A DNA stretch of 17,685 nucleotides from positions 1 to 17,685 of the forward strand of contig JBELML010000133.1 of assembly GCA_042095835.1 (NCBI GenBank). The letters run 5' to 3'. The stretch is from DATFKA01 sp042095835. GTDB taxonomy: Bacteria > Bacteroidota > Bacteroidia > Chitinophagales > Saprospiraceae. A program made the position numbers and the translations under genes. Under the pieces are notes generated by a model. The model was not told the origin of the DNA and made no database searches. It saw only the letters and a program-made list of their open reading frames with translations. Positions 1-7,253 of this stretch are shown here, in pieces (position 1 is the stretch's first letter; each line of letters begins with the position of its first letter).

Positions 1-57
1 GTATTGGGACAAAAGATTCCGCCACAAATCGATAAGTTATTTTTTGATCGTTACTAA
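1..57 (+). CDS. C-terminal end of an upstream gene (partial)
   Basis: Frame 1 is open from the left edge to a TAA at 55-57 and encodes 18 residues ending PPQIDKLFFDRY. The stop lies 11 bases before the next ATG, which is the tight spacing expected within an operon. This supports a real gene end, but 18 residues are too few to identify a family, and a chance open frame of this length is possible. Confidence 0.4.
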   Translation, partial: VLGQKIPPQIDKLFFDRY

Positions 58-68
58 ACATAATAGGT

Positions 69-473
69 ATGGATGTCCAAAATATAGATCGGTTACTCAA
101 TACCATTGAAGAAAATGCTGAAGACGAATTATCCTTCCTGCTCTCCACAGGTCCAGCTTATTTTTCGACCGCTCAGTTGCTTAGATTAAAAGGGCAATGG
201 GAAGCCAAAAATGCTATTTTTCATAAAACCTATACTGCTTGCTTACGCATAGGTGCCTCTGCTCCGGTTTGGCCCCTTTTATGGATGTTGTGCAAAAATA
301 TTGGCCTTCCTTTTCTAGGATTAGTCTTCTTATTTTTATTCCTATTTTCTCTTTGTTTCTTCTTAGGTGGTATGCTGTTGATGCGTTACCTTTTCCATGG
401 CAATGGCCATTTAGACATGGTCGGTGCCATTATTAATGAAGAGTTGCAAAAAAGAGAATTAGCGCTCTATTAG
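69..473 (+). CDS. Small membrane protein of unknown function
   Basis: A 134-residue protein that I do not recognise. The first 60 or so residues are soluble and partly acidic, with a helical look. Residues about 66-108 are strongly hydrophobic, a Phe/Leu-rich stretch long enough for one long or two short membrane helices, broken near residue 77 by Cys-Lys-Asn. A short charged tail (ELQKRELALY) follows. The ATG at 69 is the first in frame after the upstream stop and has no Shine-Dalgarno motif, as is usual in Bacteroidota. It probably shares a transcript with the gene ending at 57. Its stop lies 8 bases from the end of the convergent lnt gene, leaving almost no room for a separate terminator. 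An overlapping frame at 239-436 is a shadow. A role linked to envelope or lipoprotein work beside lnt would be a guess. Confidence 0.7.
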   Translation: MDVQNIDRLLNTIEENAEDELSFLLSTGPAYFSTAQLLRLKGQWEAKNAIFHKTYTACLRIGASAPVWPLLWMLCKNIGLPFLGLVFLFLFLFSLCFFLGGMLLMRYLFHGNGHLDMVGAIINEELQKRELALY

Positions 474-481
474 ATCGAAGA

Positions 482-2281
482 TCATTTTTTGCCTTGTTCC
501 TTGCGAGGTAGTAATGAGCGGACCAAACCATTCAGTAAAAAAGCGATAGTTGCAAATAAAGCCAAGCGGCCAATCAGCTGAGGATTTTTGCTGTAGTAAG
601 TCAATTCTTCATTAAAATGAATATCGCCTTTGATCGCAGTAGTCTCATTATATCGGCTTGCTTGTAGAACCTTCCCTTTCTGATCAATAAAAGTAGAAAT
701 CCCGGTATTAGCGGCCCTAGTGACAGCTCGCCTATTTTCAATAGCACGCAAACGGGCATAGTGAAAGTGCTGCCGATGACCAGCAGTTTGATCCCACCAA
801 GCATCATTGGTCAGTACAAAAATGGCAGCACCGCCATTCCGGACATGAGCTGCAATATGCTCCCCAAAAACAGATTCATAACAGATCGCAGGTATAGCAT
901 TACCAGCCTCCGAGCTGAATACACTCCGCTCCTTTTGAGCCCCTCGTCCAGCCATTGTACCGCCCAAACTTTCTACTAAGGGTTTTAAAAAGGTAAATAG
1001 ACCCGGATAGGGAAACAACTCCGCCCCTGGGACCAGTTTTGATTTTTTATAAAATTCTATTGGTGTACCAGCTTGACCGACATTGACTGCGGCATTATAC
1101 ACTTCAAATCGTTGTGTACCTGTGCCAGTACTACGTGTCCTAGTGTAACGCCCTCCTGGTTCTGATTGACTCAATATACGGAAGGCATCAATCCCAGCGA
1201 GGAGTCTCAAATTGGGATAATCATTTAATAGTTTTGCTTGCAACTGCTGAATCTGTCTGGCAGAGGCCAATTCTTTTTGGTTAGCAAAATCTAAAGTCGC
1301 TTCTGGAAAGGCCAGGAAACGCGTAGTAGAATCCACTTGAGCAAGCGATAGCTCCAGCAGTCGATCCATTAAAGCTTGGTCTGCCACCTGTGCTCTACCA
1401 TAAAATGGCTCTACATTCGGTTGTACTGCCACGACTCCTTGAGCTGGTCCCTGCTCTGTGTAATTGAAATATCGAACAAGAGAAAACAAACTAGGAAGGA
1501 GCAAAAAAATACCCAACTGTACCCAGCGTACCTGAGCATATCCTTCGGTGCGAACACGCTTGAGTGCTGCAAAAACTAAAATATTGACCACCCATATCCA
1601 CAAAGAACCGCCCATCGCTCCAGTAAATTCGTACCATTGGATCATAGCAGGAGCATTTGCCCAGACGTTCCCCAGGGTCAGCCACGGCCAGTTCAACTCC
1701 CAATGAAAGTGCATATACTCAAAACAAAGCCAAAAGGCTAATAAGGGCACCCACTTCAGACGAGGAAGTAAAGGATAAGTTTTATACCATCCTAATACCG
1801 GCAAGGTCATCAACAAACTATTGACTACTATAGCAAACAATCCTGCTGGTAATGAAGAGTTCGCCACCCAATAGGTGGCTACAATATTCCATATCAAGAA
1901 GGCTTGAAAACTATAATAAAAGACACTTTTTCCCGGTCGATTAGCTGCCCGTAATTTTTCTATTACCTCCAGCAAAGGTATAAAAGCCAGCAAGGCCAAA
2001 ATACCCGTCGGAAGATTAGAAAAAGGAAAGGCAAGACCTATCAATGCTCCCGTCAACCAAGCCTTCAGCAAATAAGTTTGTTCGCTAGGTTCATTTACGG
2101 TTTTCTTACTTAACAATAAGGTTATACCTATTGTACTGGAAAGAAAAAGGAGGAGCGTCCAGTATCCCCAAAGTTCCTGTGCTCGGTTGTTCAGCACCAT
2201 CATCACAATAGCTAAAGCTCCAAGACCAATGGCTGCGCCACCGATTAATACACGGTATTTCTGTAAGGTGCTCTGCATCAT
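482..2281 (-). CDS. lnt: Apolipoprotein N-acyltransferase
   Basis: Lnt adds the third acyl chain to the N-terminal cysteine of lipoproteins in the inner membrane, the last step of lipoprotein maturation. The 599-residue protein has a multi-helix membrane region (about residues 10-275) followed by a periplasmic carbon-nitrogen hydrolase domain (about 280-560) and a final helix near 570-590. The expected catalytic triad is visible: Glu327 in FPEAT, Lys413 in YKKSKLVP and Cys467 in AICYES. The E. coli enzyme is about 512 residues. The extra length here is mostly an N-terminal stretch of about 60 residues with two hydrophobic segments, plus a Ser/Thr/Gly/Arg-rich insert near 370-392. The start is an ATGATG pair, and either codon is possible. 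It lies downstream of metG on the same strand, separated by 86 bases containing a strong hairpin. Two lipoproteins encoded in this window (10343 and 16762) are likely substrates. Confidence 0.95.
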   Translation of the reverse strand: MMQSTLQKYRVLIGGAAIGLGALAIVMMVLNNRAQELWGYWTLLLFLSSTIGITLLLSKKTVNEPSEQTYLLKAWLTGALIGLAFPFSNLPTGILALLAFIPLLEVIEKLRAANRPGKSVFYYSFQAFLIWNIVATYWVANSSLPAGLFAIVVNSLLMTLPVLGWYKTYPLLPRLKWVPLLAFWLCFEYMHFHWELNWPWLTLGNVWANAPAMIQWYEFTGAMGGSLWIWVVNILVFAALKRVRTEGYAQVRWVQLGIFLLLPSLFSLVRYFNYTEQGPAQGVVAVQPNVEPFYGRAQVADQALMDRLLELSLAQVDSTTRFLAFPEATLDFANQKELASARQIQQLQAKLLNDYPNLRLLAGIDAFRILSQSEPGGRYTRTRSTGTGTQRFEVYNAAVNVGQAGTPIEFYKKSKLVPGAELFPYPGLFTFLKPLVESLGGTMAGRGAQKERSVFSSEAGNAIPAICYESVFGEHIAAHVRNGGAAIFVLTNDAWWDQTAGHRQHFHYARLRAIENRRAVTRAANTGISTFIDQKGKVLQASRYNETTAIKGDIHFNEELTYYSKNPQLIGRLALFATIAFLLNGLVRSLLPRKEQGKK

Positions 2282-2326
2282 CTGTTATTTTAAAGGAACC
2301 ATTCTAATGCTAGGTAGCAGATGGTC

Positions 2327-2364
2327 GAATCGATCTCGGCAAAATGGTTTTGCCGAGATGATTC
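2327..2364 (-). terminator. Strong hairpin between metG and lnt, no U-tract
   Basis: A 12-bp perfect stem (2333-2344 with 2348-2359, loop of 3) is extended by five more pairs, GAATC with GATTC, across a single bulged G at 2332. It begins 4 bases after the metG stop. There is no run of T on either side, so it is not a classical intrinsic terminator. It may cap and stabilise the metG 3' end, mark a processing point, or give partial termination that lowers lnt expression. Confidence 0.5.
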
Positions 2365-2367
2365 CTA

Positions 2368-4482
2368 TTATTTCACAATAAACCCGTTGCCAAATCCATC
2401 TTCTGGACTGACAAAGACCAGTTCACCTTCCGTATTTTCAGCCATGAGAATCATACCTTGAGATTCTATACCTCGCAATTTCCGTGGAGCTAGATTCGCG
2501 ACTACGACGATCTGTTTGCCGATAATTTTTTCGGGGTCGTAGTATTCTGCAATACCCGACACCACAGTTCTAGTTTCAAAGCCAAGGTCGATACTGAGCT
2601 TAAGCAATTTTTTTGTTTTTTTGACTTTTTCAGCTGCTAGAATAGTAGCGGTGCGCAGGTCAATTTTAACAAAATCATCAAAGCTAATTTCTTCCTTTAA
2701 AGGAGCGTACTCCGTTGCTTTTTCGGCTGCTAATATTTCTTCGAGTTTTGCCTTTTGGCGATCTAATATCTGCATTCGAGAATCGTCTCGGCGATCGTTA
2801 ATTTTAGGAAAAAGAACCACGGGTTTACCAATCTGATGACCGCCCTCTACCAAAGGTTTTCCTGAGCGCAAATCCTCCAAGGCTTTGGCCAAATCGCCAT
2901 TTGCAGATGGAGACAAACCAAGTAGTCCTCGAATTTTAGGCGCAATAAAAGGCACAAAAGGCTCTAGCAACAGACTCAATATCCCTACAATCTGTAGACT
3001 TGTGACCATTACCTCTTTGATCTTAGGATCTTCTGGATTGTCCTTGTATAGTGCCCAGGGCGCAGCATCCTGCAAATAAGAATTCCCAAAACTTGATATT
3101 TCAAGCACCAATTGGATAGCGGCTTTAAAGCTGAAGTCCTCGATTCGTTGTTGGAAATCATAAATAATCCCAAGCACCACTTCTAAAGCTTTTTTGTAAT
3201 CTAGATCGACCTCTGGAACTACGCCATCAAAGTATTTATTGGAAAGTACAACCACCCGATTGATAAAATTCCCCAGATTATCGGCTAGTTCTTTATCATG
3301 GAAGTCGATATAGTCATCCCATTTGAAGTCACTATCCCTATTCTCAGGCATAATGCGGATCAATGCATAGCGCAGCGCATCTTCCTTGTTCGGAAAATCT
3401 TTAAATTCTTCTAAATAGGTATGCTGCTCGATTCCCCAACCTCTACTTTTAGAAAACTTTTGACCTTCGAAGTTAAGAAATTGGTTGGCTGGCACATTGA
3501 CCGGTAGGTTGTAGTCTCCATGTGCTTTCAGCATTGCAGGGAAGACGATACAGTGGAATACGATATTATCCTTTCCGATAAAGTGGACCAGCTTGGTATC
3601 TTCTCCTTTCCAGTAACTTTCCCAATCTTCTCCATTTTCCTTGGCCCATTGTCGGGTGGAGGAGATATAGCCGATCGGCGCATCAAACCAAACGTAGAGC
3701 ACTTTTCCCTCAGCATCTTCCAAGGGGACCTTTATCCCCCAATCCAAATCTCTGGTAATTGCCCGTGGCTTCAGGCCATCATCCAACCAGGAAAGGCACT
3801 GCCCCAAAACATGCTTCTTCCACTTGCTAGCATCGTGGTGGCTAGTACCATCTAGGATGCCATCTTTGATCCAATCACGCAGCCAGTCTTGATGCTTATC
3901 TAATTTGAAATACCAATGCTTGGTCTTTTTCAAAGTAGGTTGCTCTCCACTCAAGGTAGATTTAGGATTGATAAGCTCAGTAGGAGAAAGATCGGCACCG
4001 CAGTTCTCACACTGGTCGCCAAAGGCCGCTTCAAAACTACAGCGTGGGCAAGTACCCGTGATGTAGCGATCGGCTAGAAACTGATTAAAGGTAGCGTCAT
4101 AATATTGCTCCTCTTCTTTTACTTCAAATTCACCGCCTTTCTCAATCAACTTGAGGAAAAAATCCTGAGAAGTTTCATGGTGAAGCTCTGCGCTAGTGCG
4201 ATGGTAGTAATCAAATGAAACACCCAATCTTTCGAAGGAAGACTTGTTTAAAGTATGGTACTTGTCAATGATATCCCTTGGGCTGATCCCTTCTTTTTTT
4301 GCGCGAATAGTAATTGCTGCCCCGTGCTCGTCCGAGCCACAAACCCAAACGACATTTTTCCCGAGCAGGCGTTGATACCTTACATATATATCAGCAGGTA
4401 GATAAGCCCCCGCTAAGTGTCCTAAATGAAGAGGACCGTTAGCATAAGGCAGTGCCGATGTAACTAATATTTTATCAGACAT
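2368..4482 (-). CDS. metG: Methionine--tRNA ligase
   Basis: Charges tRNA-Met with methionine in the cytoplasm. The 704-residue protein is the long, E. coli-like form. The class I signature HLGH is at residues 19-22 and the KMSKS-type loop is KFSKS at 342-346. A four-cysteine zinc knuckle is present in the connecting domain (Cys145, Cys148, Cys158, Cys161). The helical anticodon-binding domain spans about 390-540. After a charged linker comes a C-terminal tRNA-binding, OB-fold (Trbp111-like) domain at about 601-704, beginning FDDFVKIDLRTATI, which usually makes the enzyme a dimer. Length and motifs are complete, with nothing broken. The ATG at 4482 gives the normal N-terminus (MSDKILVTSALPYANGP). 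The gene lies between a small unknown gene upstream and lnt downstream on the same strand. Confidence 0.98.
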   Translation of the reverse strand: MSDKILVTSALPYANGPLHLGHLAGAYLPADIYVRYQRLLGKNVVWVCGSDEHGAAITIRAKKEGISPRDIIDKYHTLNKSSFERLGVSFDYYHRTSAELHHETSQDFFLKLIEKGGEFEVKEEEQYYDATFNQFLADRYITGTCPRCSFEAAFGDQCENCGADLSPTELINPKSTLSGEQPTLKKTKHWYFKLDKHQDWLRDWIKDGILDGTSHHDASKWKKHVLGQCLSWLDDGLKPRAITRDLDWGIKVPLEDAEGKVLYVWFDAPIGYISSTRQWAKENGEDWESYWKGEDTKLVHFIGKDNIVFHCIVFPAMLKAHGDYNLPVNVPANQFLNFEGQKFSKSRGWGIEQHTYLEEFKDFPNKEDALRYALIRIMPENRDSDFKWDDYIDFHDKELADNLGNFINRVVVLSNKYFDGVVPEVDLDYKKALEVVLGIIYDFQQRIEDFSFKAAIQLVLEISSFGNSYLQDAAPWALYKDNPEDPKIKEVMVTSLQIVGILSLLLEPFVPFIAPKIRGLLGLSPSANGDLAKALEDLRSGKPLVEGGHQIGKPVVLFPKINDRRDDSRMQILDRQKAKLEEILAAEKATEYAPLKEEISFDDFVKIDLRTATILAAEKVKKTKKLLKLSIDLGFETRTVVSGIAEYYDPEKIIGKQIVVVANLAPRKLRGIESQGMILMAENTEGELVFVSPEDGFGNGFIVK

Positions 4483-4502
4483 GATTGCTTATTTAATGGA
4501 TG

Positions 4503-4510
4503 CGAATATA
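4503..4510 (-). promoter_or_regulatory. Possible metG promoter (-7 element)
   Basis: On the minus strand this reads TATATTCG, one mismatch from the Bacteroidota -7 consensus TAnnTTTG. It sits about 20 bases before the metG ATG, which would give a very short leader. I see no TTTG at the expected -33 position, so this is only suggestive. Confidence 0.35.
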
Positions 4511-4537
4511 ATGGACTTTATCGTAACCAGTCCTTGA

Positions 4538-4750
4538 TTATATCGCTTTGACCAACTTAATTTTATCTATTTCGATAGGAAGACCTGTCTCTAGTAGAAT
4601 CAGCTTGCGCCCTTTCTGGAAGAATAGGTCCTTTATAAAACCACGTTCCTGCCACATTCGACCCGATGTGCCTTGGTAGGTAATCTCTACCCGCTGCTTG
4701 TAGAGAATATAATGCTCGATATTTTTGATGATATCGCCAAATGGAGTCAT
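4538..4750 (-). CDS. Small protein of unknown function, possible Sm-like barrel
   Basis: A 70-residue protein in the same direction as metG, ending 55 bases before the metG start. I do not recognise it with certainty. The pattern is a short helix (GDIIKNIEHYI) followed by alternating strands: VEITYQ, a Gly turn, RGFIKDLFF, KLILLE, and a final IEIDKIKLVKAI. This resembles the small beta-barrels of the Rof (Rho-binding antiterminator) or Sm type, where a turn is followed by a G-x-I/A-x-D segment, a L-x-L-E strand and a closing I-x-x-D-x-I strand. That is a by-eye fold guess, not a family assignment. The ATG at 4750 has no Shine-Dalgarno motif. An overlapping frame (4563-4760) is less protein-like. 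Basic and hydrophobic residues alternate as expected for a small nucleic-acid-binding barrel. Confidence 0.6.
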   Translation of the reverse strand: MTPFGDIIKNIEHYILYKQRVEITYQGTSGRMWQERGFIKDLFFQKGRKLILLETGLPIEIDKIKLVKAI

Positions 4751-4950
4751 GGTAAAGCAATGGTATTTATTGATGACAAAAAAATTGATCTGATCTTTGA
4801 AATTCGACGGTAATTGCGAAATAAATTTTCTGCCTGCTTTTTAGTTTTATTGTAATTTTGATGAGGAAAATTTTTCAAATCGTCCGTAAGAAAACAGAAT
4901 TGGTATAAAAAGATAACTAGTGTCTAAGTATTCGAAAAAAGGAATTGAAT

Positions 4951-4983
4951 TTTACACTTAGTTAACCTATATTTACACTCAGT
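4951..4983. repeat. Tandem 12-base direct repeat, possible operator
   Basis: TTTACACTTAGT at 4951-4962 and TTTACACTCAGT at 4972-4983 differ at one base and start exactly 21 bases apart, about two turns of the helix. The pair ends 33 bases before the -33 element of the promoter at 5017, where an activator would sit. An inverted partial copy, CTAAGT, is at 4924-4929. The repeat is seen directly; the operator role is inferred. Confidence 0.55.
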
Positions 4984-5016
4984 AAAAACAATTACTTTGA
5001 AAAAAGGATGCTTTTA

Positions 5017-5048
5017 TTTGCAAATCATCGTAAAGTAATTTATTTTTG
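5017..5048 (+). promoter_or_regulatory. Bacteroidota-type promoter for the DUF1015-cysE-cysM unit
   Basis: TTTG at 5017-5020 and TATTTTTG at 5041-5048 are separated by 20 bases. Both elements match the Bacteroidota housekeeping consensus exactly, with spacing one base over the usual 19. Transcription would begin near 5055, giving a leader of about 180 bases before the ATG at 5238. Confidence 0.6.
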
Positions 5049-5108
5049 CTACCATAATAGTTTAGAAAAATTCTATTTTAAGATATATAACTGGGGTTTA
5101 GTTTATCC

Positions 5109-5149
5109 GAAAGGTGTGGAAAGAGTCATTCTTCCACCCTTTCATTTTT
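5109..5149 (+). terminator. Terminator-like hairpin in the leader (possible attenuator)
   Basis: GAAAGG-T-GTGGAA (5109-5121, one bulged T) pairs with TTCCAC-CCTTTC (5132-5143), giving 12 bp with a 10-base loop, followed by A and five T (5145-5149). The shape is that of an intrinsic terminator with a short U-tract. It lies about 55 bases after the predicted start of transcription and 88 bases before the DUF1015 ATG. The left arm GAAAGGT could instead pair perfectly with ACCTTTC at 5153-5159, so two exclusive folds are possible. Confidence 0.55.
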
Positions 5150-5237
5150 AGGACCTTTCATTCTTCTAAATCACAAAAGCCCTCCAAAAGTTCCTTTCTT
5201 AGAATAATACTCCTAAATTTCGCGGCAAAAGAAAGAT

Positions 5238-6359
5238 ATGCAATTGCTACCCTTTCGTGCTACACTTCCAAGACTCGAATTTGTCACCTCACCACAAGCC
5301 TTTTTTGATAGCGTCAAAGAAGACTATATCGAGTTGGCTGAAAGTGGTTTTTTTGCAACGGAAGCTCAGGATGGCTTTTTTATTTACCAAATTGAGAAAA
5401 ATGCTAAGCTCTACACGGGAATTATTGCAATGATTGATATGGCAAAGCACAATAGTGAAGAGGTCATACCACATGAAAAAACCTTAGCTAAAAAAGAGCA
5501 GCGGCAAATCACACTTCTATTAAAACGTAAAGCCACCGTCAAACCTATCTTACTGACCTATCCTCCCGTAGATCAAATTAGCTTTCTCCAACACCAGCTT
5601 AGTCAGGACCAACCTCATGTATCGGTCTATTTTCAGGATCAACAAGAAAAGCATTCGCTATGGGCTATATACGATACCCCATCTCAACAGCAAATCCATG
5701 ATTTATTTGAGCGCCTAGTTCCCAAAACGTTTATAGCCGATGGTCACCATCGCTGTGCTACTGCCAAAAGGCTATCTAATGGAAAACAAAATTCGCCCTT
5801 CAGCAAGGTCCTATGCGGACTATTTCCATCTACCGAATTGGAAATTCACGATTTCAACCGAGTCATAGATGCCTTTACGGATTGTAGTCCTACTTATTTC
5901 ATGGCGCGCCTTTCTCAATATTGTGATATCAAGCCATTAGAGGCCGCTTATAAACCTAGTCAAAAACACGAATTGGTTCTTTTGGTCCAAAAAGAGTGGT
6001 ATCAGCTCCGATGGAAGCCTTTCATTCTGGATCAAGTCGGTTACCAAGGTGATGTCTTGGACACTCAGTTAATTAATGACATTATCCTGCATCAAATACT
6101 TGGCATACGCAACGTAAGCTCCAACCCTCGCGTTAGATATATTGAAGGTCCAAAAGGATTGCAAGGTATCTATCAAGCTACGCAAGAAAAACCCTATCGG
6201 ATTGGCTTGGCCATGTACCCTATTCAGGCGGAGGAGCTCTTCAGACTCACCTCAGGTAAAACTATTTTACCTGCTAAATCCACCTGGTTTGAACCGCGGC
6301 TGAAAAATGGAATCGTGAATTTCAAGTATGAAAGCCCGGTAAATAAGCACAATCATTAA
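5238..6359 (+). CDS. DUF1015 family protein, short form
   Basis: A 373-residue protein of the DUF1015 (COG4198) family, function not established. Family marks seen are LLPFRA at the N-terminus, IPHEKT at 78-83, the signature ADGHHR at 167-172, DVLDTQLINDIILHQILGI in the C-terminal half, and KSTWFEPRL at 347-355. Typical members are about 400-430 residues and carry an S-x-PYDV segment and a following loop near residues 20-50. Here that segment is missing and the chain runs directly into the VKEDYIELAESGFF helix. The DGHHR motif also recalls the ParB/sulfiredoxin-like fold that includes free-serine kinases (SerK, SbnI). From memory, DUF1015 genes in Bacteroidota often lie near serA/serC. Here the gene is followed 71 bases later by cysE and cysM on the same strand, so a serine- or cysteine-related role is a reasonable inference. 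No transmembrane segment is seen, so it is probably cytoplasmic. Confidence 0.88.
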   Translation: MQLLPFRATLPRLEFVTSPQAFFDSVKEDYIELAESGFFATEAQDGFFIYQIEKNAKLYTGIIAMIDMAKHNSEEVIPHEKTLAKKEQRQITLLLKRKATVKPILLTYPPVDQISFLQHQLSQDQPHVSVYFQDQQEKHSLWAIYDTPSQQQIHDLFERLVPKTFIADGHHRCATAKRLSNGKQNSPFSKVLCGLFPSTELEIHDFNRVIDAFTDCSPTYFMARLSQYCDIKPLEAAYKPSQKHELVLLVQKEWYQLRWKPFILDQVGYQGDVLDTQLINDIILHQILGIRNVSSNPRVRYIEGPKGLQGIYQATQEKPYRIGLAMYPIQAEELFRLTSGKTILPAKSTWFEPRLKNGIVNFKYESPVNKHNH

Positions 6360-6430
6360 TCCAAGACCTGCCAAATAATGTTAGCATAACAATTGATCCT
6401 CCGGGATTTAAAACGAATTATAGCATATCC

Positions 6431-7243
6431 ATGGAAAAGCGATTCATCCATCAATTGTACAAAGCCCATCGGCAAGCACCTCATATGCCCGAGCCCTCGC
6501 TCGTTTGTAACTGGCTAGGAGAGCTATTGGGTCTACTTTTCCCTGAGTTTTCTGATCACAGATACCAATCCGAACGAGAGTTTGATCAAAAATTCAAAGC
6601 TATTGAGCTAGAATTGTATCGCATCTTGAAACGGATGGAAAACCAGGTCGAGGCATCTATTGAGGATATAGAAAAGGCGTTTATGGATAAGCTTCCTCTA
6701 CTTCATCGACTCATCAACGAAGATGCCGAAGCTATTCTAAGTGGCGACCCTGCGGCAGTAAGCAAAACGGAGGTCATACGGACTTATCCCGGTTTTTTTG
6801 CGATGGCCGTCTATCGTCTTGCTCATGAGTTCTACTTAATGGAGGTCCCTCTTATTCCTAGGATTCTTACGGAGAATGCTCATAGTAAAACCGGAATAGA
6901 CATTCATCCTGGTGCCCAAATCGGCCCGGGTTTGTGCATTGATCATGGTACGGGTGTGGTCATTGGAGAGACCACAGAGATTGGAGCTGGAGTAAAAATT
7001 TACCAGGGTGTCACCTTAGGCGCCTTAAGTGTACAAAAAGAGATGGCCAAGATCAAGCGCCATCCTACTATTCAAGATGGCGTCATCATCTATTCTGGGG
7101 CAACCATTTTAGGAGGAGAGACCATTATTGGTCACGACAGTATCATTGGTGGCAATGTCTGGATTACAAAAAGTGTTCCTCCAAATTCTAGAATTTATTA
7201 CAACGGCTACGCAGCTCAAGACAATAGAGCGCCAGTGGTTTAA
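6431..7243 (+). CDS. cysE: Serine O-acetyltransferase
   Basis: Transfers acetyl from acetyl-CoA to L-serine, giving O-acetylserine, the committed step of cysteine synthesis. The 270-residue protein has an N-terminal helical domain (about 1-140) and a left-handed beta-helix of hexapeptide repeats (about 155-250). Residues matching the E. coli active site are present: Asp157 in DIHP, His172 in IDHGTG and His211 in KRHPTI. The ATG at 6431 gives a full N-terminal domain. After the last hexapeptide coil (ITKSVPP) the tail is only about 20 residues and ends NRAPVV. It lacks the C-terminal isoleucine that E. coli CysE inserts into the CysK active site. The next gene is cysM rather than cysK, and CysM is not known to form that complex. 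The stop is 10 bases before the cysM start, so the two are co-transcribed. Confidence 0.95.
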   Translation: MEKRFIHQLYKAHRQAPHMPEPSLVCNWLGELLGLLFPEFSDHRYQSEREFDQKFKAIELELYRILKRMENQVEASIEDIEKAFMDKLPLLHRLINEDAEAILSGDPAAVSKTEVIRTYPGFFAMAVYRLAHEFYLMEVPLIPRILTENAHSKTGIDIHPGAQIGPGLCIDHGTGVVIGETTEIGAGVKIYQGVTLGALSVQKEMAKIKRHPTIQDGVIIYSGATILGGETIIGHDSIIGGNVWITKSVPPNSRIYYNGYAAQDNRAPVV

Positions 7244-7253
7244 GCAATCGCAC

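Larger units (their letters stand above)
4751..5237. other. 487-base AT-rich regulatory intergenic region
   Basis: This gap separates the divergent starts of the 70-residue gene (minus) and the DUF1015 gene (plus). No credible protein lies in it. It contains a lone -7-like TAATTTTG at 4853-4860, a tandem 12-base repeat at 4951-4983, a full promoter at 5017-5048, a small hairpin TAGAA-aaa-TTCTA at 5063-5075, a terminator-like hairpin at 5109-5149, and a second -7-like TAAATTTC at 5214-5221 just before the DUF1015 start. Confidence 0.6.

Noticed and set aside
473..490. GATC-gaa-GATC followed by six T after the first small gene, as a terminator
   Set aside because: The stem is only 4 bp. The T-run belongs to the lnt C-terminal coding sequence, so it is probably chance.
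3520..3855. 111-residue + strand ORF inside metG
   Set aside because: It is antisense to a conserved part of metG and has no recognisable domain. It is a frame shadow.
5114..5308. A GTG-started 64-residue ORF in the leader before DUF1015
   Set aside because: It starts inside the terminator-like hairpin, has Ser/Lys/Phe-biased composition unlike a folded protein, and overlaps the DUF1015 start in another frame.
7128..7253. A longer start for cysM giving 335 residues
   Set aside because: The extra 42 residues lie inside cysE in another frame and have no counterpart in the family. The ATG at 7254 gives the normal N-terminus.
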